Notes: generated by a model from the sequence alone, not told the origin. Counted from the first letter of the stretch, positions 9,197 through 19,174 are shown. The stretch: DNA of 64,000 nt from Pseudomonas thivervalensis (GCF_001269655.1 NZ_LHVE01000007.1:62001-126000), one strand, 5' to 3'. Translations and numbers: made by a program.

Positions 9197-9286
9197 TGTG
9201 GGAGCGAGCTTGCTCGCGATAGCGTCGGATCAGCCAGCATCTATGTTGATTGGTCTACCGCTTTCGCGAGCAGGCTCGCTCCCACA
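9197..9286. repeat. Type C REPIN
   Basis: Inverted copies of TGTGGGAGCGAGCTTGCTCG at both ends with a spacer of about 45 bases. Same family as 7591-7672. Confidence 0.92.
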
Positions 9287-9314
9287 AGTTCTGTGTTTCA
9301 ACTGTTAGAAAGAA

Positions 9315-9788
9315 TCAGACCTGCTGCGACAACAGCTGCCCATCGGCCATGCGCAGGCGCTTGGACAGGGAGACGGCGAGGGCGCGGATGATCTTGGCGG
9401 CGATCTTGGGGGCGTCGTTGAGCATTTTCTCCAGGGAATCCTTGCCCAGGTTCAGCAACTGGCAATCACTGGCGGCGATGCAACTGGCCGAGCGCCGTTC
9501 GCCGTCGAGCACGGCCATTTCGCCGAAGGCCCGGCCGCTGCGCAGCGTGGCGATGGTCACGGGTTGGCCGTCGGGGCCGGTTTTCTGCACGGCCACCTGG
9601 CCGGTGTGGATGATGCACATGAAGCTGCCGGCATCGCCCTCGCGGAAAATCGCTTGGCCCTCGGCGATGGCGCTGATGCTGAAATAGCCTGACGCCGCGG
9701 CGAAATCGACAGGCAGCAACTGGTCGAACAGACCGCAGTCCATCAGCCAGTCGCGGATTTCTTTGTTCAGTAAGGTCGGTTCTGACAT
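9315..9788 (-). CDS. Cyclic nucleotide-binding domain protein
   Basis: A 157-residue single-domain protein. The cNMP-binding fold is shown by IFREGDAGSFMCIIHTGQVAV and the phosphate-binding cassette FGEMAVLDGERRSASCIA (FGEMA...RSA). No DNA-binding helix-turn-helix or enzymatic domain follows, so it is a stand-alone sensor or regulatory subunit rather than a Crp-type regulator. The ATG at 9788 is used; reading further upstream would run into a repeat element at 9853-9941. The ligand and partner are unknown. Confidence 0.87.
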   Translation of the reverse strand: MSEPTLLNKEIRDWLMDCGLFDQLLPVDFAAASGYFSISAIAEGQAIFREGDAGSFMCIIHTGQVAVQKTGPDGQPVTIATLRSGRAFGEMAVLDGERRSASCIAASDCQLLNLGKDSLEKMLNDAPKIAAKIIRALAVSLSKRLRMADGQLLSQQV

Positions 9789-9852
9789 GTTGTCACGGTC
9801 TTTTTTTGTGTTTGTTGCGGTTTCAGAGTGCTTGGATATAAGGCAATTCCCC

Positions 9853-9941
9853 TGTGGGAGCGAGCCTGCTCGCGATGACGGCGTGTCAGTCAACATTGAA
9901 CTGGCTGATCTGACGCTATCGCGAGCAGGCTCGCTCCCACA
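9853..9941. repeat. Type C REPIN
   Basis: An 89-base inverted pair of the GTGGGAGCGAGCCTGCTCGCGA core between the cNMP-binding gene and ptrB. Confidence 0.92.
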
Positions 9942-10004
9942 CTGGACTGGGGTTTATCTGGGGCCGGCGCATGGAGCTAAGACCCGGCCATCCCACAGAG
10001 TTCC

Positions 10005-12059
10005 TCAGACCACCCCCAAAACCTTCAAGACAAATGCATATTCGAGCGCTACGTCACGCAATCCCTGGTAACGCCCGCTCATTCCGCCGTGGCCGGCGCC
10101 CAGTTCGGTCTTGAGCAGCAGGGGGTTGTCGTCAGTCTTGGTGGCGCGCAGTTTCGCCACCCATTTGGCCGCTTCCCAGTACTGCACACGGCTGTCGTTG
10201 TAGCCGGCGATCACCAGCAGTGCCGGGTACGCCTGGGCGCTGACGTTTTCGTACGGGGCATAGGCCCGGATCCGATCATAAACGTCCGGCTCCTCTGGAT
10301 TGCCCCATTCGTCGTATTCGGTGACCGTCAGCGGCAGGTCCGGGTCGAGCATGGTGTTGAGCACATCGACAAACGGCACTTCGGCTATCGCCACCTTGAA
10401 CAGCTCCGGGCGTTGGTTGAGCACCGCGCCGATCAGCAGGCCACCGGCGCTACCGCCGCTGATCGCCAACTGCTCGGCGGTGGTGAAGCCGTTGGCGATC
10501 AAATGCTCGGCACAGGCGATGAAGTCGTCGAACGTGTTGTGCTTGTGTTCTTGCTTGCCGGCGCGATACCAGGCTTCCCCCAGCTCGCCGCCGCCGCGCA
10601 CGTGGGCGATGGCAAACGCCACGCCGCGGTCGAGCAGGCTCAGCCGCGCATGGGAAAACCACGGGTCGAGGCTCTCGCCATAGGCACCGTAGCCGTACAG
10701 GTACAGCGGCACCGGCCGGCCGAGATCTTCGCGCCGGACCACCAGGCTGATGGGCACCTGGGTGCCGTCCGCTGCCGTTGCCCAGAGCCGCTGGCTGACG
10801 TAGGCATCGGCGTCGAACGGGCCCAGGACCGGGGTTTGCTTGAGCACCACCTGCGCGCCGCTGGCCAGGTCCAACTGACGGATCTGCGCCGGACGGTTCA
10901 GGGCCTCGTAGCGCAGGCGGATGCGATCGCTGACGAACTCCAGGCTGTTCTGTACATGCAGGCTGTAGGCCGCGTCTGGCAGTTGCACCCGATACGCTGG
11001 CAAACCCTGGGGATGCACCTCGATGATCGGCAGGCCGCCCTCACGCAGGCTCAAGGTCATGGCCCCGGCGTTCAGGCTCAGGCCGTCGATCATCACCGTG
11101 TCGCTGTGGGGAATCAGGTTCTGCCAGTCGGCCTCGGTCGGTGCCACGCCGGTGTCGGCGGCCTGGTACAGGGCGAAGTTGATCCCGTCGCGGTTGCTGC
11201 GGATCAGCCAGGTCCATTGGCCATCGAGCAGGCCGTGGTCGACGTCGTACTCATGGTTTTCCTGGCGTGGCGCCAGGCAGGTGAAGGGCAGTTGCGGCTG
11301 CGCAGCGTCGAGCACCCAGATTTCGCTGGTGGTCTTGCTGCCCAGGGACAGGATCAACTGCTTTTCCGAGCTCGAACGGTAGCAATGCAGGAAGAAACGT
11401 CCGTCCGGCTCATGGAACACTTCCTCGGCGGCTGTGCCGTCCAGGCGATAGCGCCAGAGCTTGTGGGGGCGGTGGGTGTCGTCCAGTTCACCAAAGAACA
11501 GCGTCAGGCTGTCGTTGGCCCAGGTCATGCTGCCGTCGCAATGGTCGAAGGACAGTTCACTGACCTTGTCGTTGGACAACTCCTTCACGAACAGGGTGTA
11601 GATCTCGTCGCCCGTGGTGTCCAGGCTGTAGGCCAGGCGCTGGTGGTCGGGGCTGATGCTGAAGGCGCCCAGGGCAAAGAAACCGCCGCCGGCCAACACG
11701 TTGGGGTCCAGCAGCAGTTGTTCACGGCTCTCGTCCACGGTCAGGCTGTCGTCGGTCGGACGCGGACAGCGGTAGTGGCGCGGGTATTCGTCACCGGCCG
11801 TGGTGCGGGTGTAATACAGATACGGGCCCCAGGGCGAGGGCAGCGACAGGTCGGTCTCGAGGATCCGGCCCTTGATTTCCTGGAACAGGGTTTCGCGCAG
11901 TTCGGCCTGGTCGGCGAGTTGCGCCTCCTGGTAGCTGTTTTCCGCCTTGAGGTAGTCGAGCACGGCGTCGGTGTCGCGTTCCTGCAGCCAGGCGTACGGG
12001 TCGACACCGGCGTCCCTGCGGGCAATCGGGGCGGTGGAAACGTGGGCAGATAGGGACAT
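10005..12059 (-). CDS. ptrB: Oligopeptidase B (S9 prolyl-oligopeptidase family)
   Basis: A 684-residue protein, the size expected for oligopeptidase B. The N-terminal beta-propeller region is followed by the alpha/beta-hydrolase domain. The serine nucleophile lies in ISGGSAGGLL, the aspartate in AGYNDSRVQYWE and the histidine in GAGHGGMSGRY. It cleaves short peptides after Lys or Arg in the cytosol. The start is the ATG at 12059-12057 (MSLSAHV), with GGAAGG-like bases nearby; a longer reading to 12125 is not conserved. The adjacent genes give no operon context. Confidence 0.93.
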   Translation of the reverse strand: MSLSAHVSTAPIARRDAGVDPYAWLQERDTDAVLDYLKAENSYQEAQLADQAELRETLFQEIKGRILETDLSLPSPWGPYLYYTRTTAGDEYPRHYRCPRPTDDSLTVDESREQLLLDPNVLAGGGFFALGAFSISPDHQRLAYSLDTTGDEIYTLFVKELSNDKVSELSFDHCDGSMTWANDSLTLFFGELDDTHRPHKLWRYRLDGTAAEEVFHEPDGRFFLHCYRSSSEKQLILSLGSKTTSEIWVLDAAQPQLPFTCLAPRQENHEYDVDHGLLDGQWTWLIRSNRDGINFALYQAADTGVAPTEADWQNLIPHSDTVMIDGLSLNAGAMTLSLREGGLPIIEVHPQGLPAYRVQLPDAAYSLHVQNSLEFVSDRIRLRYEALNRPAQIRQLDLASGAQVVLKQTPVLGPFDADAYVSQRLWATAADGTQVPISLVVRREDLGRPVPLYLYGYGAYGESLDPWFSHARLSLLDRGVAFAIAHVRGGGELGEAWYRAGKQEHKHNTFDDFIACAEHLIANGFTTAEQLAISGGSAGGLLIGAVLNQRPELFKVAIAEVPFVDVLNTMLDPDLPLTVTEYDEWGNPEEPDVYDRIRAYAPYENVSAQAYPALLVIAGYNDSRVQYWEAAKWVAKLRATKTDDNPLLLKTELGAGHGGMSGRYQGLRDVALEYAFVLKVLGVV

Positions 12060-12194
12060 GGAAGGCTCTCGAACGTTGTACGAAAAGGGACACGCGGCCT
12101 GGACAGAAGCCACCGCACAGGCCATTCGCCAGACGCCGGGGCAGCCTGACGCGCGAAAAGCCGTTACTATAAGCGTCTCTTTGCCTGCCTTGCC

Positions 12195-12692
12195 ATGGAC
12201 ACCATGACCGAGAATGACTATCTGATCGCCTGGGGCCTCTACGCCTTCGCCGCCCTGGGCTGCCTGCTGGTGTGGATGCGCATGACCCGCTGGATGTGGC
12301 GCTGGTTGCGCGAACCGCTGCGCTTGCTGATGGCGGTGTTGCTGTTCAGCCCCACCGTCGTCGACCCGGTGAAGGACAAGGTTGCCCCGGCCTTGGCCAT
12401 TGTCGCCCTGGACATCTTGTTCAAGGTCGGCAACAACGTCTGGCGGGCGGCATCCGACCTGCTCATGTACGGCATGATCGCCTTCGGCCTCTACTTGGTG
12501 ATCGTGTTGATCCGCTTCCCCATCGAGCGGGCCGCCAATGCGCGCAAGGAGCGGGCCGCCGCTGCAAAAGCCGCCGCCGCGGCCGATGAGCCGGAGGACG
12601 AACCACCGTTCGGCGTCGCCGGGGATGACCGTTACGGTCGCCCGCCCGTGCCGAGCAACCCCCAGCGTTCGCGTATCGAACCGCGCCTGTAA
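12195..12692 (+). CDS. Membrane protein of unknown function
   Basis: A 165-residue protein with three hydrophobic stretches (about residues 9-26, 40-60 and 90-106) and a hydrophilic, Ala- and acid-rich C-terminal tail (ERAAAAKAAAAADEPEDEPP). I do not recognise the family. Starts at 12195 and 12204 are both possible; neither has a strong ribosome site. It precedes the glutamine amidotransferase gene by 32 bases and may be in one transcription unit with it and the DUF2937 gene. Confidence 0.72.
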   Translation: MDTMTENDYLIAWGLYAFAALGCLLVWMRMTRWMWRWLREPLRLLMAVLLFSPTVVDPVKDKVAPALAIVALDILFKVGNNVWRAASDLLMYGMIAFGLYLVIVLIRFPIERAANARKERAAAAKAAAAADEPEDEPPFGVAGDDRYGRPPVPSNPQRSRIEPRL

Positions 12693-12724
12693 GCAGGCCT
12701 GCCCCTTGAAGCGAGAGTTCGAGC

Positions 12725-13501
12725 ATGTGTGAATTACTGGGCATGAGCGCCAATGTGCCGACCGACATCGTGTTCAGCTTCACCGGGCTGATGCAGCGCG
12801 GTGGCAAGACCGGGCCGCACCGGGACGGTTGGGGTATCGCCTTCTATGAAGGCCGTGGCCTGCGCCTGTTCCAGGACCCGGCCGCCAGCAGCGAATCGGA
12901 AGTGGCGAACCTGGTGCAGCGTTATCCGATCAAGAGCGAAGTGGTGATCGGGCACATCCGCCAGGCCAACGTCGGCAAGGTCTGCCTGTCCAACACCCAT
13001 CCGTTCGTACGTGAGTTGTGGGGCCGCAACTGGTGTTTCGCCCACAACGGCCAGCTCGCCGATTTCCAGCCGGGTGTGAGTTTCTACCGTCCGGTGGGCG
13101 ACACTGACAGCGAAGCGGCGTTCTGCGATTTGCTCAACCGCGTGCGCCAGGCCTTCCCCGAGCCGGTGGAAGTGGAACAGTTGCTGCCGTCGTTGATCGA
13201 AGCCTGTACCGAATACCGCAGCAAAGGCGTGTTCAACTGCCTGCTCAGCGATGGCGACTGGCTGTTCTGCTACTGCTCGACCAAACTGGCCCAGATCACC
13301 CGTCGCGCGCCGTTCGGCCCGGCGCGGCTCAAGGATGTGGACGTGATTGTCGATTTCCAGGCGGAAACCACACCCAACGACGTGGTCACGGTGATCGCCA
13401 CCGAACCCTTGACCGAAAACGAAACCTGGACCCGCTACGAACCGGGCCAATGGAGCCTGTGGCGACGCGGCGAATGCGTCAGCCACGGCCGGACCGAATA
13501 A
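12725..13501 (+). CDS. Class II glutamine amidotransferase (YafJ type)
   Basis: A 258-residue protein that starts [10 protein letters not shown], placing Cys2 at the N-terminus after Met removal, as required of the Ntn-hydrolase class II amidotransferases. Further signature parts are [28 protein letters not shown] and the FAHNGQL oxyanion segment. No synthetase domain is fused, as in YafJ and EgtC-like proteins. It releases ammonia from glutamine or hydrolyses a gamma-glutamyl amide; the acceptor is unknown. The gene downstream starts 12 bases after the stop. Confidence 0.92.
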   Translation: MCELLGMSANVPTDIVFSFTGLMQRGGKTGPHRDGWGIAFYEGRGLRLFQDPAASSESEVANLVQRYPIKSEVVIGHIRQANVGKVCLSNTHPFVRELWGRNWCFAHNGQLADFQPGVSFYRPVGDTDSEAAFCDLLNRVRQAFPEPVEVEQLLPSLIEACTEYRSKGVFNCLLSDGDWLFCYCSTKLAQITRRAPFGPARLKDVDVIVDFQAETTPNDVVTVIATEPLTENETWTRYEPGQWSLWRRGECVSHGRTE

Positions 13502-13513
13502 GGACGTCACGTT

Positions 13514-14056
13514 ATGTTGCTCAGTTATCTACGGCTGGTGTTGTTCGCGGTGGGCTTGTTGGTTGGGGTCCAGGTGCCGGGTTTCATCAATGATTACGCC
13601 AAGCGGATCGAGGCGCACCTGATCGAGGCGCAGACCGGCCTGCAAGGCTTCCAGGGCACCGCCAACCAGTTCTTCAAAGGCGACATGCAGGCTTTGGTGG
13701 CCCATTACCGCGCCAGCGAAGACCCGATCTTTCGCAGCGATGCCGACAGCCTGAACACCTTGCTCGTGCGCCAACAGGCTCTGGACAAGCAGTTCCAGGC
13801 GATGCAAGGCCCGTGGTACATCCGCCTGCTGCAAGTGGCGCTGGCCGCCGATCCGGACATCCGCAAGGAAACCTGGAACGGCTACAGCTACCAGATCCTG
13901 CTGACCCCCGAGGCGATGATCTGGGGCATCAGCGGCGCGATGTTGCTGTCGTTCGGCCTGGAATGCCTGTTCCGCCTGATCGACTGGGTGGTGCTGGGCG
14001 GCAAGCGCCTGCGCCAGAGCCGGCCGATCGAAGAGCGTGACCTGCGCGGGCTGTAG
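13514..14056 (+). CDS. DUF2937 family membrane protein
   Basis: A 180-residue protein with a hydrophobic N-terminal segment (about 3-22) and another near residues 134-155, and a soluble central part that includes LLVRQQALDKQFQAM. This matches DUF2937, a family of unknown function. AAGGA lies ten bases before the ATG and the upstream amidotransferase ends 12 bases earlier, so co-translation is likely. The two membrane segments suggest a periplasmic loop of about 110 residues. Confidence 0.82.
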   Translation: MLLSYLRLVLFAVGLLVGVQVPGFINDYAKRIEAHLIEAQTGLQGFQGTANQFFKGDMQALVAHYRASEDPIFRSDADSLNTLLVRQQALDKQFQAMQGPWYIRLLQVALAADPDIRKETWNGYSYQILLTPEAMIWGISGAMLLSFGLECLFRLIDWVVLGGKRLRQSRPIEERDLRGL

Positions 14057-14097
14057 CCTGTTGTGGCGAGGGAATTTTGCGAAGTCCCGCTGGGCAC

Positions 14098-14201
14098 TGT
14101 AGGAGCTGCCGAGTGCAACGAGGCTGCGATCTTTCCATTGGCAATTGAGTCTTGAGCGAAAGATCAAGATCAAAAGATCGCAGGCTTCGCCAGCTCCTAC
14201 A
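14098..14201. repeat. Type B palindromic element preceded by half a type A unit
   Basis: TGTAGGAGCTG and CAGCTCCTACA form the ends. Inside, GATCAAGATC shows two hexamer copies in reverse orientation compared with the long array at 34708. Just before it (14062-14096) lies a degenerate half of the type A repeat (TGTGGCGAGGGA...GTCCCGCTGGG), the same A-then-B order as at 34647. Confidence 0.82.
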
Positions 14202-14270
14202 GGGATCTCTTGTGTGACGAAGATCCAGTGTGGGGACGAGCCTGCTCTGCCCTGATGGGCAGCAAGCATC

Positions 14271-15449
14271 TTACTTGGAAAGAAACCGCATCCCTTCCTC
14301 CAACCCCCGCAACGTCAGCGGGTACATCCGGTCTTCCACCAACTCGCGCACGATGTTGGTCGAGGCGGTATAGCCCCAGGTGTCCTTGGGGTACGGGTTG
14401 ATCCAGATGAGCTTCTTGTATTTCTCCATGAAGCGCTGCATCCACACATAACCGGCTTCTTCGTTCCAATGCTCGACGCTGCCGCCGGCCTGGGTGATTT
14501 CATAGGGCGCCATGGCGGCGTCGCCGATGAAGATCACTTTGTAGTCGGCACCGTACTTGTGCAGCAGATCCTGGGTCGAGGTGCGTTCCGAGGTGCGGCG
14601 CAGGTTGTTCTTCCACACCGATTCGTAGACGAAGTTGTGGAAGTAGAAGTACTCCAGGTGCTTGAACTCGGTCTTGCAGGCCGAGAACAGTTCTTCGCAG
14701 ATCTTCACGTGGGCGTCCATCGAGCCGCCGATGTCGAACAGCAGCAACAGCTTGACGGTGTTGCGTCGCTCCGGGCGCATCTGGATGTTCAAGAGGCCGG
14801 CGTCCCGGGCGGTATGATCGATGGTGCCGTCGATGTCCAGTTCTTCGGCCGCGCCCTGGCGGGCGAACTTGCGCAGGCGGCGCAGGGCGATCTTGATGTT
14901 GCGGGTGCCCAATTCCACCTGGTCGTCGAGGTTCTTGTATTCGCGCTGGTCCCAGACCTTCACGGCCTTGCCCTGGCGCTTGCCGGCGTCGCCAACCCGA
15001 ATGCCCTCGGGGTTGAAGCCGCCGGAGCCGAACGGGCTGGTGCCGCCGGTGCCGATCCACTTGTTGCCACCGGCATGGCGTTCCTTCTGTTCTTCCAGGC
15101 GTTTCTTGAATTCTTCGATCAGCTTGTCCAGGCCACCCAGGGACTGGATCTGCGCCCGTTCCTCGTCGGTCAGCGAGCGCTCGAACTCCTTGCGCAACCA
15201 GTCCTCGGGAATCAGCGCCTGGAGGTGATCGTCGAGTTTCTCCAGGCCATTGAAGTACGCGGCGAACGCCCGGTCGAACTTGTCGAAATGTCGTTCGTCC
15301 TTCACCAGGATCGCCCGGGACAGGTAATAGAACTCGTCCATGTTGGCGAAGATCACCCGCTGTTTCAGCGCGTTGATCAGGTCCAGCAGTTCGCGCACCG
15401 ACACGGGCACCTTGGCGGCGCGCATCTCATTGAACAGGTTAAGCAGCAT
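14271..15449 (-). CDS. VWA domain (CoxE-like) protein
   Basis: A 392-residue protein. The N-terminal region is helical. The C-terminal von Willebrand A domain begins at LLLFDIGGSMDAHVK, whose MIDAS motif reads DIGGS where DxSxS is usual, a substitution I recall from this subfamily. Near the middle is FNPEGIRVG. The gene follows a MoxR-type AAA ATPase (stop at 15484) by 34 bases. MoxR-VWA pairs act as chaperone modules in metal-cofactor insertion or complex assembly, but the client here is unknown. The ATG at 15449 is the natural start. Confidence 0.88.
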   Translation of the reverse strand: MLLNLFNEMRAAKVPVSVRELLDLINALKQRVIFANMDEFYYLSRAILVKDERHFDKFDRAFAAYFNGLEKLDDHLQALIPEDWLRKEFERSLTDEERAQIQSLGGLDKLIEEFKKRLEEQKERHAGGNKWIGTGGTSPFGSGGFNPEGIRVGDAGKRQGKAVKVWDQREYKNLDDQVELGTRNIKIALRRLRKFARQGAAEELDIDGTIDHTARDAGLLNIQMRPERRNTVKLLLLFDIGGSMDAHVKICEELFSACKTEFKHLEYFYFHNFVYESVWKNNLRRTSERTSTQDLLHKYGADYKVIFIGDAAMAPYEITQAGGSVEHWNEEAGYVWMQRFMEKYKKLIWINPYPKDTWGYTASTNIVRELVEDRMYPLTLRGLEEGMRFLSK

Positions 15450-15483
15450 GGCAATCGCCCTCGCTCTTGTTGGACGAAGAGGA

Positions 15484-16329
15484 TCAGCGGGTGCCGCGAC
15501 GGCTCATGAACGCCAGGCGCTCGAGCAATTGCACGTCCTGTTCGTTCTTCACCAGGGCGCCGGCCAGCGGCGGAATGGCCTTGGTCGGATCACGCTCGCG
15601 CAGCACCGCTTCGCCGATGTTGTCGGCCATCAGCAGCTTGAGCCAGTCCACCAGTTCGGAGGTGGAAGGCTTTTTCTTAAGGCCTGGCACCTTGCGCACG
15701 TCGAAGAACACGTCCAGCGCTTCGCTGACCAGGTCCTTCTTGATGTCCGGGTAATGCACATCGACGATTTTCTGCAGGGTGACGCGGTCGGGGAAGGCGA
15801 TGTAGTGGAAGAAGCAGCGGCGCAAAAACGCGTCCGGCAATTCCTTTTCGTTGTTGGAGGTAATGATGATGATCGGGCGCTGCTTGGCCTTGATGGTTTC
15901 GTCGGTCTCGTAGACGTAGAACTCCATCTTGTCGAGCTCTTGCAGCAGGTCGTTGGGGAACTCGATGTCGGCCTTGTCGATTTCGTCGATCAGCAGGATC
16001 ACCCGCTCCTCGGACTCGAACGCTTCCCAGAGCTTGCCCTTCTTCAGGTAGTTGCGCACGTCGTGGACCTTGTCCACGCCCAACTGCGAGTCCCGCAGGC
16101 GGCTGACCGCGTCGTACTCGTACAGGCCCTGGTGGGCCTTGGTGGTGGACTTGATGTGCCAGGTGATCAGGCGTGCGCCGAAGGACTCGGCCAGTTGCTC
16201 GGCGAGCATGGTCTTGCCGGTGCCCGGTTCGCCCTTGACCAGCAACGGCCGCTCCAGGGTGATGGCGGCGTTCACGGCCAGTTTCAGGTCATCGGTGGCC
16301 ACGTAGGCGCTGGTGCCTTCGAACTTCAT
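15484..16329 (-). CDS. MoxR family AAA+ ATPase
   Basis: A 281-residue AAA+ protein. Walker A is GEPGTGKTM and Walker B is ILLIDEIDKAD. Sensor 1 is IIITSNNEKELPDAFLRRC, with arginine-finger residues at its end. It lies upstream of and in the same direction as the VWA gene, the classical MoxR-CoxE pairing. AGGAACTGAG precedes the ATG on the minus strand. It probably remodels a partner complex with the VWA protein. Confidence 0.92.
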   Translation of the reverse strand: MKFEGTSAYVATDDLKLAVNAAITLERPLLVKGEPGTGKTMLAEQLAESFGARLITWHIKSTTKAHQGLYEYDAVSRLRDSQLGVDKVHDVRNYLKKGKLWEAFESEERVILLIDEIDKADIEFPNDLLQELDKMEFYVYETDETIKAKQRPIIIITSNNEKELPDAFLRRCFFHYIAFPDRVTLQKIVDVHYPDIKKDLVSEALDVFFDVRKVPGLKKKPSTSELVDWLKLLMADNIGEAVLRERDPTKAIPPLAGALVKNEQDVQLLERLAFMSRRGTR

Positions 16330-16506
16330 CTCAGTTCCTCGAACGGTGTCGCCGGCCCGGCGAGGCGGGGCGCGCGAAATAAATGTCGTGCCCGACTATA
16401 CCGCGAGGCCTCGCCGACTGTGAACGCAGACGCTGTATTCAGTCTCTGAATGGGGCGTCACATGTTGACTCAGTCTCGGCTATCACTCTATGGGGCATCA
16501 TCACCT

Positions 16507-16601
16507 TGTGGCGAGGGAGCTTGCTCCCGCTGGGCTGCGAAGCAGCCCCAAAAAGCCTGCAAGCGCTGCGCACTTGAGCGGGAGCAAGCTCCCTCGCCAC
16601 A
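16507..16601. repeat. Type A REP pair
   Basis: TGTGGCGAGGGAGCTTGCTC and its inverse face each other around GGGCTGCGAAGCAGCCCC, which forms another small hairpin. It lies between the MoxR promoter region and the DUF748 gene end. Confidence 0.9.
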
Positions 16602-16615
16602 AAAAGCCGCAAGCC

Positions 16616-17692
16616 CTAGTCGGTCGACGGGGGCGGTTGCTCATAGCGGGCATTGAAGGCCTGGACGAAACCGTTGCGCAGGATCTGCAGGAAGGCTTCG
16701 AAGGCGCTGATGTTCTGCTGGTGAACGTTGCCGCTGAGTTCCACCCGGGTAGCGAACTGGTTCTTGCGCTGGTTCTTGAGGGCCGTTTCGCCTGTGCCCA
16801 CCAACGCCTCCCAGACCGAGCGGAAGATGTTCTTGTTCTGGTTTTCCACATCCTGCTGCCAGTCGAACACATCAACATCACGCAGCAGCGGCTTGATGTA
16901 GCCGCTGAGCCTGGCCTTATCGGCTTCAGCCTCGATCACCAGGTCGCCGTGGCCGGCATTGAAATCGAACTTGCCGTAGGCCGCAGCGAAGTCGTTCAGG
17001 CGCTTGAGTTCGATGTTCCTGGCCCGCAGGCGGAAATCGAAATCTTCGAAGTTGCTCAAGGGGTCGAAGGTGGCCTGCATCTCCAGGGGGGCATGTTCGG
17101 CCACCAGGGCCTTGCCTTCGAAACGGGCGTCGCGCTTGCCTTCGGTGTCGACCACGTTGGTCAGGTTGTAGAAGCTGGCGTTGACGTCGGTGGCCCGCAG
17201 GTTGACCGGCGGCTTGGAGTTGAAGTTGCGAAAGGTGACCTTGCCCTCCCTGATGCGCACTTCGTTGAAGGTGATGGGCAATAGCTTGCCCAGTTGCTCG
17301 CGCCAGTTGGTGCCCTGGCCGGTCTGGGAGTTCTGGCGGTTGGCGCCGCCGTCGACGAAGTTCACTTCGGGGCGGGCGAATTCCACCTCGGCCACCACTG
17401 CATGGTCGTACCACAGCGAGTGCCAGCTCACGGACAGGTCCACCAGCGGTGCGTTGACGAACGGCACCGGGACCTTGCCGTCGACCTTGACGATTTCCAG
17501 GTCGTTGATCCGGTAGGCACCGCGCCACAGGGCCAGGTCCACGTCGGTGATCTGCCCGCGATAATCGCCCATGTCGGCCAGTTTATCGTTCAGGTAGTCG
17601 CGCACCAGGTAGGGCAGGGCGAAATGCAGGGCCACCAGCACCGCGACGAGGGTGGCGAAAACCCACAGTGGCCAGCGGTATCGACGCTTCAT
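16616..17692 (-). CDS. DUF748 domain-containing protein (AsmA-like)
   Basis: A 358-residue protein with an N-terminal membrane anchor (MKRRYRWPLWVFATLVAVLV) and a long periplasmic beta-rich part that contains ALWRGAYRINDLEI and FRLRARNIELKRLNDF. This is the DUF748/AsmA-like pattern of proteins tied to the cell envelope and, by family analogy, lipid transfer. The ATG at 17692 is chosen because the signal-anchor begins there; a longer reading to 17797 has no conserved features. It is divergent from cysK. Confidence 0.82.
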   Translation of the reverse strand: MKRRYRWPLWVFATLVAVLVALHFALPYLVRDYLNDKLADMGDYRGQITDVDLALWRGAYRINDLEIVKVDGKVPVPFVNAPLVDLSVSWHSLWYDHAVVAEVEFARPEVNFVDGGANRQNSQTGQGTNWREQLGKLLPITFNEVRIREGKVTFRNFNSKPPVNLRATDVNASFYNLTNVVDTEGKRDARFEGKALVAEHAPLEMQATFDPLSNFEDFDFRLRARNIELKRLNDFAAAYGKFDFNAGHGDLVIEAEADKARLSGYIKPLLRDVDVFDWQQDVENQNKNIFRSVWEALVGTGETALKNQRKNQFATRVELSGNVHQQNISAFEAFLQILRNGFVQAFNARYEQPPPSTD

Positions 17693-17838
17693 GTCTGTCA
17701 GTCTCCAGCGTTTGTTGGGGGAGCGCCTCCTAATGCCATTGACTGTCGCAACAACGGGAACGTTCGGTGCAACTGGACGCCCATGGGCAACAGGCATACC
17801 TTTAAAAGCTTCAATTCCGCCCCATCAAGGACCCAGCC

Positions 17839-18813
17839 ATGAGCCGTATATTCGCTGACAACGCCCATTCCATCGGCAATACGCCACTGGTACAGATCAA
17901 CCGCATTGCGCCGCGTGGCGTGACCATCCTGGCCAAGATCGAGGGGCGTAACCCAGGGTATTCGGTCAAGTGCCGGATCGGCGCGAACATGATCTGGGAC
18001 GCTGAAAGCTCGGGCAAACTCAAGCCGGGCATGACCATCGTCGAACCGACTTCAGGCAACACGGGGATCGGCCTGGCATTCGTCGCCGCCGCCCGTGGCT
18101 ACAAATTGATGCTGACCATGCCGGCCTCCATGAGCATCGAGCGCCGCAAGGTACTCAAGGCCCTGGGCGCCGAGCTGGTGCTCACCGAGCCGGCGAAGGG
18201 CATGAAGGGTGCCATCGAAAAAGCCGCCGAGATCCTGGCCAGCGATCCGTCCAAATACTTCATGCCGCAGCAATTCGATAACCCGGCGAACCCGGCGATC
18301 CACGAAAAAACCACGGGCCCGGAAATCTGGAACGACACCGATGGCGCAGTGGACGTGTTGGTCGCGGGCGTGGGCACCGGCGGAACCATTACCGGGGTTT
18401 CGCGGTATATCAAGAACACCTGCGGCAAACCGATCCTGTCGGTGGCGGTCGAGCCTGAAGTTTCGCCGGTGATTACCCAGGCGATGGCGGGCCATGAGAT
18501 CAAGCCCAGCCCCCACAAGATCCAGGGGATCGGCGCCGGCTTCGTGCCGAAGAACCTCGATTTGTCGATTGTTGACCTGGTCGAGCGGGTCACCGACGAC
18601 GAGTCCAAGGCGATGGCCCTGCGCTTGATGCAGGAGGAGGGCATCCTCTGCGGGATCTCCTGCGGCGCGGCGATGGCCGTGGCCGTACGCCTGGCGGAAA
18701 AACCGGAAATGCAGGGCAAGACCATCGTCGTGATCCTGCCGGATTCGGGCGAGCGGTACTTGTCGAGCATGTTGTTCAGTGATCTGTTTACCGAGCAGGA
18801 GACCCAGCAGTAA
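17839..18813 (+). CDS. cysK: Cysteine synthase A
   Basis: A 324-residue O-acetylserine (thiol)-lyase. The PLP lysine lies in [14 protein letters not shown], the substrate loop in [12 protein letters not shown] and the PLP-phosphate loop in [11 protein letters not shown]. It makes cysteine from O-acetylserine and sulfide. The [14 protein letters not shown] and IEKAAEI blocks follow the E. coli CysK spelling rather than that of CysM. A putative ribosome site (AAGGACC) precedes the ATG. Confidence 0.94.
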   Translation: MSRIFADNAHSIGNTPLVQINRIAPRGVTILAKIEGRNPGYSVKCRIGANMIWDAESSGKLKPGMTIVEPTSGNTGIGLAFVAAARGYKLMLTMPASMSIERRKVLKALGAELVLTEPAKGMKGAIEKAAEILASDPSKYFMPQQFDNPANPAIHEKTTGPEIWNDTDGAVDVLVAGVGTGGTITGVSRYIKNTCGKPILSVAVEPEVSPVITQAMAGHEIKPSPHKIQGIGAGFVPKNLDLSIVDLVERVTDDESKAMALRLMQEEGILCGISCGAAMAVAVRLAEKPEMQGKTIVVILPDSGERYLSSMLFSDLFTEQETQQ

Positions 18814-19174
18814 CGATGGATTCACAGTTGTAGCGAGGCGCTTTTGTGGCGAGGGAGCTTGCTCCCGCTGGCGTGCGAAGCGCGCCCCTGCGATTTGGCG
18901 ACCCGCGTTGAATCCGGGGCGCCTGCTCCGCAGTCGAGCGGGAGCAAGCTCCCTCGCCACAAAAGCCCTCGCCATCTCAGGGAGATTGGGTGATTGTTCG
19001 ATGCGTCAGCCAAGGTTCAGGTGGCGCCTGTTAAAAAGTGTTTATTGCGCTTCACTCAACAGAGAATCTTGCGTCAGACGGTTTTTACCCGGGCCATGGG
19101 TGTTTAACATGGCCCTCGGCTACGTCGGGCAGTTGGCGTTGCGTCAGTTGTTTTTGGACAAGGAGTTACAAAAA
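18814..19174. other. Intergenic stretch between cysK and lpxO
   Basis: A 361-base gap. It holds the type A repeat pair at 18845-18961. The remaining roughly 210 bases before lpxO show no gene I can support. An in-frame ATG at 19109 lies upstream of the lpxO start but has no ribosome site. Confidence 0.6.
18845..18961. repeat. Type A REP pair, long-spacer variant
   Basis: TGTGGCGAGGGAGCTTGCTC at the left and GAGCAAGCTCCCTCGCCACA at the right, with a spacer longer than in sister copies (117 bases overall). Confidence 0.9.

Noticed and set aside
7591..9941. Regularly spaced repeats that look at first like a CRISPR array
   Set aside because: The copies are kilobases apart, palindromic, arranged as inverted pairs and have no short regular spacers or cas genes nearby.
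18779..19174. An N-terminal extension of LpxO by 132 residues
   Set aside because: The added part reads through a REP pair, and a good ribosome site lies at 19161-19168 before the ATG at 19175.
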